Positions 41,251 through 51,707 of a stretch of 64,000 nt of DNA are shown here, piece by piece. The first letter of the stretch is position 1. Each line of letters begins with the position of its first letter. Below the pieces are notes generated by a model, which was not told the origin of the DNA, did not search any database, and saw nothing but the letters and a program-made list of their open reading frames with translations. The DNA lies in assembly GCA_963575745.1 (NCBI GenBank), contig CAUYUJ010018044.1, positions 1 to 64,000 on the forward strand. Direction: 5' to 3'. Position numbers and translations under genes: made by a program. Origin of the DNA: Prorocentrum cordatum. Taxonomy: Eukaryota > Sar > Dinophyceae > Prorocentrales > Prorocentraceae.

Positions 41251-41532
41251 CGCTCGGGCACACGCTCGCGCGCAGACCCCACCAACTCAGGCGCACACCC
41301 AAGCACGCAAGCCCAAACCCCACCACTGCACCGCACCACAATCACAGGGGATGGAGGACCCATTGGTCGGGCAAGGGTTTGGGGGGGGGGGCGGTGGACC
41401 CATTGCCACAGGCCGGGGTGCGCTGGACCCTGGATCCCGTGTGGACCGCTCCAGGAACCCCGAATCCGCTACGCGATGGCATCCCACACGCTGACCGCCA
41501 CCGCCCTCGATGCTTCTGATTCCCCCGACCCT
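41251..41532. other. Short gene-less spacer
   Basis: Nothing recognised. Confidence 0.5.
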
Positions 41533-42050
41533 TCCGCCGAGGAGAGGGGGGGGCCGGCCGCTCGATGCCCCGAGGGCGGGCGGGTGTGCGCCGAGGCCTG
41601 GCCTTAAGTCGGGCCTGTCCCTCCAAAGGAGGAATATTCAAAAAGAGTTAAAAAATAGTCTGGGGACGATTTTTGAATATCTTTTTGATCATTTTGGTGA
41701 ATTTGTTGGCTACTTGTTATTTGTCGCCCAGAATCCCCCTGTAGGGGGACAGGCCCGACTTAAGCCTGGCCCCAGGTGGGCAACAGCTGGGGGGGGATGG
41801 CCTGGTGCTGCGTGCGCGCTTTCCCGTCTCCCGTCCTCGCGCACCTTGCCCGAGGAGGAGAGGGGGGGGCCGGCCGCTCGATGCCCAGAGGGGGGGGCCG
41901 GCCGCTCGATGCCCCGAGGGCGGCGCGGGTGTGCGCCGAGGCCTGGCCCCGGGTGGGCCACGGCTGGGGGGGAGGGCCCGGTGCTGCGTGCGCGCTTTCT
42001 CCCGCTTCCCGTCCTCGCGCACCTTGCCCGAGGCGGCGCCGCCCTGGGCG
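41533..42050. repeat. ~176 bp GC-rich tandem repeat, interrupted by a MITE
   Basis: Units contain GTGCTGCGTGCGCGCTTTC, CGCACCTTGCCCGAGG, CCGGCCGCTCGATGCCC and GTGTGCGCCGAGGCCTGGCC in order. Copies near 41794-41969 and 41970-42050; an earlier one ends at 41603, is broken by the 160 bp insertion and resumes at 41772. Confidence 0.8.
41604..41763 (+). mobile_element. 160 bp MITE, copy 1, with 8 bp TSD
   Basis: Terminal inverted repeats TTAAGTCGGGCCTGTCCC / GGGACAGGCCCGACTTAA (18 bp, perfect). Flanked by direct duplications GCCTGGCC at 41596-41603 and 41764-41771. The uninterrupted target with a single GCCTGGCC is at 41940-41947 in the next tandem unit. AT-rich interior without coding capacity. 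An 8 bp TSD is typical of hAT-like or related cut-and-paste transposases; the superfamily is not determined. Confidence 0.95.
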
Positions 42051-42108
42051 ACCTCGGACCGCGCAGCACCACACGAGGACACGGAGAGGAGAGAGACATG
42101 GTCATGCA

Positions 42109-42265
42109 ACGATCAAGGGGCCCTGGGACACACAAATAGGTACACACAAATAAAAGGATTCCACATATTGTTCCTATCTTTTCTGGGGTTTTCGTCTTCC
42201 CCCCCCACTTCCCCATATTTTCCCGAATCGACGATTCATTGTTTGTGTGTCTTTTCCCTCCCAAA
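42109..42265. repeat. Dispersed repeat, pair of 51916-52070
   Basis: It shares AAGGGGCCC, ATTCACA-like, TCTGGGGTTTTCGTC-like, CCCATATTTTCC, ATCGACGAT and TTGTGTCTGTGTTTT-like blocks in order with 51916-52070. Confidence 0.65.
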
Positions 42266-43098
42266 TGACAGAGGCATGGTCATGTAACAACTCAGCGGCC
42301 AGACGCGAAGGCTGCGCTAAAAAAGCTGCTGCCAGCGACGAGTTCCACCGAACACCGCCGCAGGGGCCCAGGCCTGCCTCCGGGAGCCCTCGGGCAACCC
42401 AGGGGCACTCGGGAGTGGCGGACTCTGTTCGGCTTTGGCCCTCCAGACCCGGATATCCGATGTCTCGATTTTTTCAGGACACGGGCCCCCGACCTCCCGA
42501 CCACTTCCCCGGGACCGGTTTTTCATCCCGAGTCGTTTTTTGACGGTCCCGAGGCCCGGTGAGGGCCCCGAGAGGCCGAAAACGACGAAAAACCTCCGTC
42601 TCGATTTTTTCGAGACGCCCGACGTCTGGGGAGGGCCTGTCCGGCTAATCCTGGGACGAGAGGCGTTCAGTTACAGCCAGGCCGACCCTTCCGAGGACGA
42701 CGGCCGATCAGCAGCCGCCGGTTCCCCGGCGACTGCGGCTGCTTCCTGGCCTCTGCTGTTCGGCTGGGGCCGAGGCCGAGGCTGCGCCTCGCAGGCCGCG
42801 CTCTCGCCGCGGCGCGGCGTGCTCCAGTAGATGGACAATATATTCGAACCCTTACACATTCGAGGGAGATTCTAATCCCCCCCCCGCGCCCCCGACATCA
42901 ATGTTGATCTCAGTAAAGGCGGTGCTTTGGGGTTCGAATATTTCTGTCCACTCACACCCCCCCCGTCGCCACGCCATCAATTTTAATTTCGGGGAGTCTG
43001 GAGGGCATCTTGGGCCACAGGGTTCGAATGTAATGTCCACGTACGGCCCCCCCCTCTTTCCGCTCTTCCGTCGCCAACACGTGTTGGGATGGGGCGGG
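42266..43098. other. Gene-less stretch
   Basis: GC-rich with two related GGTTCGAAT segments near 42933 and 43020, each preceded by GGGG/ACAG and followed by a short unique stretch. No gene recognised. Confidence 0.5.
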
Positions 43099-43233
43099 AA
43101 GGGAGGAGGAGGAGGAGGAGGAGGAGGAGGAGGAGGAGGAGGAGGAAGAGGAGGAGGAGGAGGAGGAGGAGGAGGGAGGAGGAGGGGGAGGAGGAGGAGG
43201 CGGAGGAGGAGGAGGAGGAGGAGGAGGAGGAGG
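43099..43233. repeat. (GGA)n microsatellite
   Basis: About 135 bp of GGA repeat. Confidence 0.95.
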
Positions 43234-43399
43234 ATCGAAGATCGAGGGTCGAACCTTCGGGGTGCTCTGTTGGCCCTCTCGGGGTTTCCGGAGGCCTCCG
43301 CCGATGTCGGGGACATACGGGGGGCCTTCGAGGACCGGAGCCCTGGCGAATCGAACAAGATCGCGCGTGCACCCCTCCTCGTTTTGTTTCGCACCGGGG

Positions 43400-43559
43400 T
43401 TAGATCGGACATGCCCCCCTACAGGCGGATTTTGGAGGACAAATAACGAATACCCAAGAAATAGCCCCCAAATGATCAAACATGTTAGAAAAACGCCCTC
43501 GGAGTATTTTTTCAACTGTTCTTGAATACTCCTCCTGTAGAGGGACAGGCCCGACTTAA
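43400..43559 (-). mobile_element. 160 bp MITE, copy 2 (inverted), with near-perfect 8 bp TSD
   Basis: Same length as copy 1 and homologous on the opposite strand. The right TIR GGGACAGGCCCGACTTAA is intact; the left TIR (TTAGATCGGACATGCCCCCC) has decayed. Flanks CACCGGGG (43392-43399) and CACCAGGG (43560-43567) match at 7 of 8 positions. The right flank abuts the stop codon of the sulfotransferase exon. Confidence 0.9.
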
Positions 43560-43567
43560 CACCAGGG

Positions 43568-43910
43568 TCAGTTTGTTTGTCCCCGCTCACGGCGCACACG
43601 TGGGGGCGCTCGGGGTAAACCAATAATTCTTGACCCGCCCCCCTGGCCCTTTCGCGAAGCGGCCAGCCGACCACGGACCTTGACGCTGCCCATGTCCTTC
43701 ATGGCGCTGAAGGTCGTGTGCGAAGAGATGAGCATCCTCTGCTTCCTGGTCAGGGGCACCTCGAAGTAATTTGCAAGCTTCTTGATGGTGCCCTCCTCGT
43801 CCTTCTTCATCTCCTCGTAGAAAAGGATCATCACCCTCTCTGGGGCCAGCCTCTGGAGCGCGTCGAAAAAGCGGTGGCGGAGTGCGATCCACTTCGCGAT
43901 CCTGTCGATC
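43568..43910 (-). CDS. Sulfotransferase C-terminal exon
   Basis: Reads IDRIAKWIALRHRFFDALQR, then PERVMILFYEEMKKDEEG, LANYFEVPLT and SSHTTFSAMKD, the usual C-terminal half of PAPS-dependent cytosolic-type sulfotransferases (Sulfotransfer_1). The exon starts after an acceptor GCGGCAG at 43911-43913 and joins 44122 with a split AG|G Arg codon. The family normally ends in an RKG..GDWKN loop contacting PAPS; here the in-frame end reads ASRKGQGGGSR, while the +1 frame reads FAKGPGGRVKNYWF, closer to the family. A one-base indel near the 3' end is therefore possible. A MITE lies immediately downstream. Confidence 0.8.
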
Positions 43911-44121
43911 CTGCCGCCGACGTTCGAAGGACGGAAAACGACATGAGCATGAACTCTCGGAGGCCCGCGCGGATTTCAAGTGGCGGCGCTGGGCCCCCTC
44001 CCCGCACCCTTGGCGGCGCCTCTGGCGCTGGCTCCGGGCGCCTCCCCGCGCTGAAGAAGGGTGGCGGGAATGGGACCCGGCGCTGATCCTAGACATCCGT
44101 GCGGACCTCCGAACAGGTTAC
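43911..44121 (-). other. Intron between sulfotransferase exons (211 bp)
   Basis: Donor AG|GTAACC and acceptor GGCGGCAG|G. Removing it joins ...KATKRHR to IDRIAKW in frame; without it the upstream frame ends in a stop. AG|G at both junctions is common in dinoflagellate introns. Confidence 0.7.
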
Positions 44122-44573
44122 CTATGTCGCTTTGTGGCCTTCTGGACGTAGCCGGTCGCGTCTGGGCAACCCTTGGACATGTGGTAGCACGAAGAGATGG
44201 TGACGTCGCGGGGATCACGGAAGATGGCGAGCCACTTGGCGTCCGCTGTCTCCCCCGTCAACGTGGCCTTCGCAGCGGCCTCCACTTCGGCGTCTGACAG
44301 GGACGGTGCCATGGAGAAGTCGAACTCGTTCTTGTGGCCGATGTTTGGGATCCTGTGCTTGGCGTCGATGTCGTACCGGACCAGCCCGGAAGTCCTCAGC
44401 GCGCTGACCGTCCTGCCGCCCACGCCCTGTAGCAGCTCGCAGCCGGGCCGCTCGCTCTCGCACGCCTGCGTGAGGAGGTCCTCTCGGGCCGCCGGCAGAC
44501 AACCACGGGCGATCGGCAACTTGGCCATGCCCCTCTCGCGCCAAAGCTCCACGAGGGGGCGGAGCGGGGGCAC
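44122..44573 (-). CDS. Sulfotransferase central exon with 3'-phosphate-binding motif
   Basis: It contains AKWLAIFRDPRDVTISSCYH, the sulfotransferase motif (RDPxDVxxSxYH) that binds the 3'-phosphate of PAPS and shapes the dimer interface. Upstream, RYDIDAKHRIPNIGHKNEFD takes the place of the family's TH-LP region. The 5' boundary is uncertain: the frame is open to about 44576, bounded by a stop. The N-terminal PAPS-loop (PKSGTTW) is not in this exon; the only such loop in the window is at 57746-57934 on the same strand, but exon phases do not clearly match. Confidence 0.8.
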
Positions 44574-44701
44574 GGATTAGCACTCTGGCTTTTGGAAGCT
44601 GAGCCTTTTGTCCATGCCCTGCCCGCCCTGGCAGCCAGAATGGGGGCAGGAGCAGGGGTGTTCGACTAGGGATCGATGACCGAATTTTTTGACCCCAGTA
44701 T

Positions 44702-44790
44702 CCCACCAGCCCTGTGGGCGCAGGTGGTCTAACGATGATTTTTTTCCTCATCCCAAAACCGTCTTCCCCTTCGGGGGGGTGCTTATCCTG
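44702..44790 (+). mobile_element. Composite-element left end, truncated (copy E)
   Basis: CCCACCAGCCC at 44702-44712, then CAGGTGGTCTAACGATG and CTTCCCCTTCGGGG. No minisatellite or right end follows. Confidence 0.6.
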
Positions 44791-44799
44791 ACGCTTTAT

Positions 44800-45009
44800 G
44801 ATTAAGCACCCCCACATCCCCGCCTAGCCGGCCGATGACAACCCCGCCGTCCTAAGTGAAAATAGTACAAGCTCAACTTGTTTTTCGCCAGTGTGTCGTC
44901 GAGTTGCGAAGCGTGTATCAGAAACAAAACGGAATGATCATTGCTCGGGAGGCCCTAAGCGGATGGTCGCGTCTTACCCATCAAAAACAATACACATTCA
45001 AATTTTCCA
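44800..45009. other. Short gene-less spacer
   Basis: Nothing recognised. Confidence 0.5.
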
Positions 45010-45900
45010 TGTCAACATGGACTTTCTTGTCGTCGGCGCTGCGAACCGTGTAGCAGGAATGGGACGCGGCGCACATCGCGCGCGGACGCCTGGCCAACCC
45101 TACGCGGGACCCCCCGTCGTACCTGTCAAGAAACACCGCAACGTCGACGTGTTTCTTACCAACATGTACTTTCTCCTCGTCGGCGTTGCGAATCGCATAG
45201 CGGGAATGGGACGCGGCGCACATCGCGCGGGGACGCCTGCTCGTCAACGTGGACTTTCTTGTCGTCGACGCTGCAGCCCGTCGGGTTGAGGCGCTGGGCG
45301 GGCGGTGAATCACAATGCCTCAAACAAGTGTAATTCAAGTAAGTGCCTCAGGAGACCCCCAAGAGGTCGAAAACAAGGCGTCCAGGAGGTCCTGGGGGGG
45401 AACACGACTATTGATTTATTGTGAGGTTAGCACCTACTTGTGTTGACAATCCAACCCGGAAGATATATCCAAGAGGCCGTCAGGCGTATGCCAGACAACT
45501 CCCAGGACGCCCCGCGAGTTTCCAAGAGGCATCCTCCTCTTCCTCCTCAGTTTCTCCCTCCCTCCCTCTCTCTCCCTCCTCCTCCTCCTCCTGCTCCTCC
45601 TCCTCCTCCTCGTCCTCGTCCTCGTCCTCCTCCTCCTCCTCCTCCTCCTCCTCCTTCTCCCCCTCGCCCATGCGCGGCAGAAACGAAACGATTGGCGGTA
45701 CAACGCGCGTGGCTGGAATGAGACGCGGTGCATTTCGCGCGCTGGACATGTTGTCGCCGACGATGCAACATGAGAGGCCGGAGCGGGGCGCGGCGTACAT
45801 CGCGCGCGGTCTTGTTTCTCGTCGACGTTGCTGAATGCGCGGCAGGAAGAGGTCGCAGCTCATGTCGCGCGCTGAACGTCTAGCCGCACGCGATATAACA
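45010..45900. repeat. GGGACGCGGCGCACATCGCGCG repeats around a (CTC)n tract
   Basis: Units with GGACTTTCTTGTCGTCG, GCGAACCGTGTAGCAGGAAT-like and GGCGCACATCGCGCG blocks recur near 45013, 45161 and 45242 and, diverged, at 45690-45900. A (CTC)n microsatellite lies at 45532-45664. Confidence 0.7.
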
Positions 45901-45959
45901 TGAGCGACGGGCGTCGGACGCGACGCACTTGCTTCTTATGTTGTGGGAGGGCGGGTGGG

Positions 45960-46730
45960 AGTGGACGGACCCCTCTGGCTCGTTCGAGCTGTCTAACTCG
46001 ACCCATCCCCCTCCCCCCTCCCCTGGGCCTGGACTGGAAGGGCCGCGATCGGTTGGAGAGTCCTTCTTCGGCCTCTGGGAAGGCTAATTTTTGACATCCC
46101 TCACGAGGACTGTGGCCCCCGAGGGGGGGGCCTCGATCTGGACACTCCCTCCTTTGATCGATCGCGTCGAAAATGGCCCCAAGAGGCGCTCCAGGGCTCC
46201 CAACAAAGCCCCAAGAGAGCCCCAAGAAGGCCCCAAGAGGGTCCCAGGAGGGCCCTAAGAGGCACCCGAGAGGCCCCCAAGAGGCCCCCGAGCGGCCTCA
46301 GAGAGCCCAGGATGACCTCCAAGATGGCTCAGATAGCCGAAGCTGGCTCAAGATGACTCCCAAGATGCTCCAACCGGCCCCAAGACCGCTCCAAAAACGC
46401 CCAAGAGCGCTCCAAAAGAGCTCCAAGAAACGGTTTGCCGGCTCCTGATGGGGGGAGCTGAGTTGGGGACCCCCCCATCCTGTAATCGATGGCATCCAAA
46501 ATTATCCCAAGAACCCTTCCACGGTTACCAAGAGGGTTCCAAGAGGGCCCCCCGAAATCCCAGAGAGCAGCAGCAACAGCAGCAGCAGCAGCCGCAGTAA
46601 TACCTCTAGATGGTTCCATGAATCCTCGTCCGCGTCGTCCTAATCCTCCTCGTCCTCGTCCTCGTCCTCCTCGTCCTCCTCGTCGTCGTCGTCGTCGTCC
46701 TGTTCCCCCCGGTTTCTGAATGGGCTGGTG
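45960..46730 (+). mobile_element. Composite TIR-minisatellite element, copy H (left end lost)
   Basis: Interior blocks CCCCCTCCCCTGGGCCTGGA, CTTTGATCGATCGCG near 46154 and CCCCAAGAGGGTCCC minisatellite (about 46170-46440), then a right end GGGCTGGTGGAG at 46722-46733. A (CGTCCTC)n tract lies at 46637-46700. No CCCACCAGCCC left end found. Confidence 0.55.
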
Positions 46731-46734
46731 GAGA

Positions 46735-48778
46735 TTTTTTCTTAGTCGCAGCTGCAGGCTAACGAGCCGACAGCGTCAGTTGAGTAGCACGGGCCGCGAA
46801 CACCCCAATTGCCGGCGCGCGCGCCGCGCAGGCAGACTAAACCGACCGCCGCCGCCGAAGCTGCGCTGGGGGCAGAACTGCGCCGAGGGGTGGAAGCTGC
46901 CAGCTGCGGAGGCGTCGGGGAGTTGCAACGTGCGAGTACCATGGGAGCGAGATCACCAGGCACGGGAATTTGTCCTTGTCGTGACGCGGCGCCAGAGGAC
47001 AGAGAGGCAGACCGCCAGGGGGCGCGCCAGGTTGGACAAGAAGGCTGAACCACTCCTGCGAGACACGGCGGCCAGAACCCCGCTGGTGGGGATACTTTTT
47101 AATCAGCGGCCGCGGGCGAGCGCGCCGGCGGCGTGTCAGGTCAAAGCGGGCTACGCAGAGACTAGTTCGGCAAAGGAAACGCGGGAAAAAACAAACAGAA
47201 CGACGCGCGAGGCGACAACTAAGCGCGGCCGAGGCCTCAGATGGGTTGCTGTCGGGACTGAGACTGCTGGTGGGGATACTTTTCTTGGCTAGCGGCTCCA
47301 AGGCGACGGCCAGGGAGCGGGAGCGACGTCCGGGGCGGCGGAGCGGTGCGAATTTGCGAACGCGGCCGCCAGTGTCGGCGGGCCAGCTCGCATAACTACA
47401 ACAGAGGCAACTGTAGTAGCACATGCAATGAAAGCAAACGCACGTGCAATAAGCAAAATGCTCTACATTCAGGAGCGGAGAGTCGCCCTGGTGGCGCCAG
47501 TCCGCGCGGTCGACCTAGCCCGGGCAGGTAGTGCCACGGTGCCACAGCTGTAATGATGTCGGCACAGACGGGGCATCAGAGGCAGGAGCCTACAGAGTGC
47601 TCACTCCGCGATCCACACCGTTGCCCATGGTGGGGCGGGCCAGCCAGCAGCCACGAAACCACTCACGAGTCTGAACCGCGATGATAGGACGCGCCTGCCC
47701 AAGCGTCAGTACTGCTGCTATCGGGCAACGGGTGAGGGTGCCAAGGTACGCTGCAGCCGCCGTCAGCTGGAAGGCGTAGAGGTGCGGCCAGGACTGGACC
47801 TGCCACAACCAGACCACGATGAGAATGGGTGAACTGCAGGCACGAACTGCTCACGCACTTCGCGGGCCGCTCCACAGCTGAAAGGGGGGGGCCGGCGTGT
47901 CGTCATCGCACCGATGCCAGTAACAGGTCGGGGACGCAACGATGAGCCAGAACGCGCAGGCCCATGCCGGTGCACTGCAATGCGCGGAGACCGGATGCAG
48001 AAGGGACCAGGTCGACGCGTTGAAGGCTGAACCACTCAGCGCGAGGACCGTCCCACCGCCGCGCGCGGGGCCGGCTGGGACATAGGCAGAAGTCGAATGG
48101 GGGAAAAACCGAGCCCCCACTCCACGAACCACGCTGATGTCCATGGTGGGGCCAGTGCGCCAGCCATCGTCTTTGGACACCGCCAGGAAGCAACGATGGA
48201 CGAGGACGAGGACGCGAAGGCCCAAGCGCCAATGCTGCCGCCGAGCTGCAACGGCCGACGACCGTTGAAAAACGCTGCATCCGCGGCTAGCCTGAGGGCG
48301 CCGGGGCGTAGTCAGGTATGAACCTGACCTCCGACGCCGGGCAAGATGCCCAGAGAAGGCAAGGGGGGGGAGAGGAGAAGGAGGAGGGGGGGCGCGGCCG
48401 AAAACCACAAACACGTGATTGACGCAGGAGGAGAGGGGAGCCACTTCCCGCGGCAGTGGCGGTCTCGTGGGGGAGAGACTCGCAGCTGCGCTGGGCGGTC
48501 CCGGCGCCTGCCCCCATGGTGGGTGGGCAGCGCAGTCCGCATCGTTGAGCTGACTGGCTTCCCCATGGCCTCTTCTATCATTCCGACACTACCGCTTCGC
48601 GGCACTCGGGGGTGGGGGGTCAGTGTGCTGCGCGCGGACCTCCGTGACCTGGGCGGCGCGCAGTGGGGGGGCTATTCCAGTCAACTGCCCTCTGCCGACC
48701 GAAGTGGCTGTCGGGAGACAGCAAAGGGAATGGGGCCTGGGGGGGCGCCTGCGTCCGCCCCAAGTCCCAAGCGCGCAG
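46735..48778. other. Stretch without a recognised gene
   Basis: Contains GCTGGTGGGGATACTTTT twice (47082-47099 and 47266-47283), GAAGGCTGAACCACTC twice (about 47040 and 48022), and a CCATGGTGGGG-centred block twice (about 47627 and 48139). Minus-strand frames show paired patterns (ARPTMGNGVDRGV and TGPTMDISVVRGV), possibly a duplicated coding relic; no family recognised. Confidence 0.4.
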
Positions 48779-51561
48779 TCAGCCGTTGTAAAGGGCGGCC
48801 GTTGGCCATGGGCCGGCGGGGCCGACGGGCTCGCCCCCGCCAGCCGTTGGGGGGGCGCGAAGGCCCGGCAAAGTCCACATATCCAGTGTGGGTTCTCTAG
48901 CTACGCAGCGCCTTGGGTGAGATGTGGGCGCGTCCCCGCCCCAGCGGGAGATGCCCCGGATATTGCGGCCGAGGCCGGGCGCTGCTCGGCGACAGTCCCC
49001 GGCGGGGAGAGGGCGGTGGCACCTGGGGGGGTCGCTGTCGCTGAGGGCGGGGGCGCCCCGACGGGCGGGCCTGTCCCTGCGTGCCCTTGGCCCGCTGGTG
49101 AGGTCAATCCCGCCATCGTGCGCGCTTGTCGGCGCGTGGATCTTCTCCCCTGGGGGGTGGCGTTTGCCTTTGGCTTTCCAATCGGTATCTGTCCACGGTG
49201 CGCCCTGGTGCCTCCAGGCGCCCCATGCCCGCCAACCGCGCCGCGGGTTGGCGGAGCCGGATGCGCCAGTCCATTGCTCCTGCGGCGACGCCTCTGTCGC
49301 CATCTTGGCATCCTTCGCCCATGGGGTGGGGCAGCCGCTGCCGTCGGTCAAGCGCTGGGTGTGGGGCCCGGGCTCGCGTTGCAAGAGCTGGATATGCCTG
49401 TCCTTGGCCGTTGGCCAGTCGACGCGGAGCCCTAGGTCTCTGTCCATCTTGTATGCGTCATGCGCTGCGTTGCCCCACGCCTGGGGGAATTCGCTGCAAA
49501 GCTGCGCGGAGTTCAGCTCGGGGTCATTCTTCACAGTCTCGATGGCCCCTTGTCTCGCGGCCGCCCTCCGTGCCCATGCGACCAAGACTCCGTTGAACGC
49601 ACCTCCCAGGGTCTTCTGTAGGCGTGATATCTTCTCCCGTGCCGGTTCGTCCTTCGTAACATCAGCTTCGCCGACCGGGCGCGTGTACATGGGGGTGCCC
49701 CCCGTGGGGTCGCTCGGGTTGCCTTGGGGTGGGGGCGCTTCTCTTACGTCTCTCTCCAGGGTGCCTGGAGAATGTGGGGCCGGGCTTGGTCGCCCCTAGG
49801 GGGCTTGACGGCGCGGCGATCCACGCCCCCGGGGCCCTCCCACACGGGTCGCTGGTGGCTCCTGTCACCGATCGCGCGTCTGAGGGACCTATCGTCCCTG
49901 GCGTCGTCGATGGTCCGGGCTGTATTGCCCCCTCTTCGCTGGTCGTCCGAAGTGTCCCTGGCAGCGCCGGCAGCGTCCCTGGACGCGGCCTGTGCGTGCG
50001 GGGACCAGGCCTCTGAGGTGACTCTGGCGGGTGGTGCCGACCAGAGCCTGAGGGGGTCAGGGACCTCGTCTCGGTCGCCAGCAGCGGGGGTTGGACTGGA
50101 CTCCGAGCTTGATTTCTTGAGGGTGTCAGATTCACTTTTCTTGTCTGCCTCCCCCCCAATCGACTCCATCTACTTCGCCCTCGTTCTTGCAAGTCTGCCC
50201 AATAGGAGTTTTGGCTCCTGCCTGAGGGGTGCGTCCCCCTTCCGCCCCGGTGGCTGGGGGGGGGTCCGCCTGTGCGCCTCCGCGGTTGTCCGATGGGGGA
50301 GGGGCCTCAGTACCGGCTGCCCTGTTAAGCCAGGTGGCTGCTGGTGACTCAGCCTCATCTGAGGCGCCTGCTGCAGTGTCGCGCGGGTCGCGGGTGGAGA
50401 GGAGGATGATGGTCCCCCAGGTGAGTGCAGCGGGGTCCAACTCCGTGAGGAAAGTCAGCAGGGTGCGAATCCGCTGTCGGAAGGGCCACTGCCCTCTCTG
50501 CTCCGCGAGGCCAGCAGCGTAGCGTTCCCATGTCGCCCGGTATTTCTCACTCCGACCCGTTAGGTGTGATACCGCCCTGGCAGCTGCATCCCGCTGCCCA
50601 TCCCACGGGATGCGCGGGGGGGGTCCGTTCGCTGGGATCGTGTCACCGTAGATCATTCCCAAGAAGGGGAGCAGGCGTGCTGTGGGCCACAGCGTCTCAT
50701 CGGTTTGGTCACCTGGGATGTCTTCGCCGTGACGCTGTCCGAAATCGGCCCAGTAAAGGTAGACCGTATGATTCCACTCGAGCAGGTACTTCACCAGAGC
50801 GTGGACGGGGCCGTCGGACTCCACCCGGCGAACCGGTAGGTGGATAGCGAAGGCAGGACGGGACACTCAGGTGGGTCCGAGTTGGGGAACGCGGGGTTGC
50901 TGTCGCGACGGGCCAAGCTGATCTCGCCTGTTTGTCCAGCTGTACTGCTGAGCTCCATGCCCTTGGAGGTGGATTCGCCTCCAGGGGCCATTGGCCTTGA
51001 GTAGGCTTCCTTCGCCGCTGCATTGACACCTGATGGGGTGAGGTGGACGCTGATGTCATAGCTCTCCTCTTGCACTTCTGCTGTTGCTGCGCGCTTAGCA
51101 GGGGCGGGGGGGTACACCTCAGAGGAGTGCTGGTCCAAAATGCGATCGAGGGCCCTGGGAACCACATTCCAGATGTGTATGAGACACCTCCTGCAGGCCC
51201 AACCTGCGTTCCATCGTTGCTGTGTCCAGAGCGTGGGCATCAGGTCCCACGGCGGGAGCCCTGTCTGCTCGTTACGAGGTGCCCCAGGTTCCGGGCGCCA
51301 CATGAAGCAGCCGAGCGCGGGGCTGCCAGCCGCCCATACGAGCAGTGGCGACCCTGGGGGGCAGGTGTCGCACATGGCGGTGTAGGTGCTCGTGCGGTGG
51401 GAGTCTGGCCCGAACCTGCCGTCCGACAGCTTGTGAACTGGGAGTGCGGTGCCAACTTTCTGTGGTTGAAAGGCGGGCGGAATGCGCATCACGAGGTCAC
51501 CCAGGCAGGGAGGGAGCGCCGTGGTGGTCGGTTGCCCGCACCCGATTGGAAGCCGGTCCAA
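48779..51561 (-). pseudogene. Frameshifted minus-strand coding region, family unknown
   Basis: Four overlapping open segments alternate between two frames: 51561-50791, 50866-50132, 50169-49744 and 49690-48779. Each has protein-like composition, in contrast to the Arg/Pro/Ala-rich opposite strand. The first has paired cysteines (CDTCPPGSP, then WACRRCLIHIWN), possibly zinc-binding; the second has an aromatic, helical stretch (KYLLEWNHTVYLYWADFGQR, RIRTLLTFLTELDP); the third is a Ser/Asp-rich linker; the fourth has ISRLQKTLGGAFNGVLVAWA and DWPTAKDRHIQLLQREPG, then low complexity. Read together this would be a ~900-residue protein broken by about three indels, perhaps the ORF1/gag of a retroelement. 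I do not recognise it. Confidence 0.45.
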
Positions 51562-51581
51562 AGGGGGGAGGGCCCGGGCCA

Positions 51582-51606
51582 GGGCTGGTGGGGATACGCG
51601 AAGCGT
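51582..51606 (+). mobile_element. Solo right end of the composite family
   Basis: GGGCTGGTGGGGATACGCGA followed by AGCGT, the same as the right end and flank of copy A, but without any left end or minisatellite. Confidence 0.6.
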
Positions 51607-51611
51607 GAAGA

Positions 51612-51707
51612 AGTGGTTTCCTCGTCGGATCTACGAAATGTGCGTGGGACGGTCTTCGATCTACGCGCATTATATTCAATCTTCGTAGATCCGACGAGAA
51701 AACCACT
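51612..51707. other. 26 bp inverted repeat (hairpin)
   Basis: Arms 51612-51637 (AGTGGTTTCCTCGTCGGATC...) and 51682-51707 (...GATCCGACGAGAAAACCACT) are complementary at 25 of 26 positions with a 44 nt loop that itself holds CGATCTACGCG. It lies 6 bp after the solo composite end. Confidence 0.9.

Noticed and set aside
40000-41519. Long His/Thr and Cys/Val open frames
   Set aside because: Direct consequence of (CA)n repeats.
41604-41763. piggyBac-type TTAA target duplication for the MITE
   Set aside because: The empty site at 41940-41947 has no TTAA and the duplicated flank is the 8 bp GCCTGGCC, so TTAA is part of the TIR.
48623-49799. Two ~280-codon plus-strand open frames
   Set aside because: Arg/Ala/Pro/Gly-rich composition typical of antisense of GC-rich DNA; the minus-strand segments look more protein-like.
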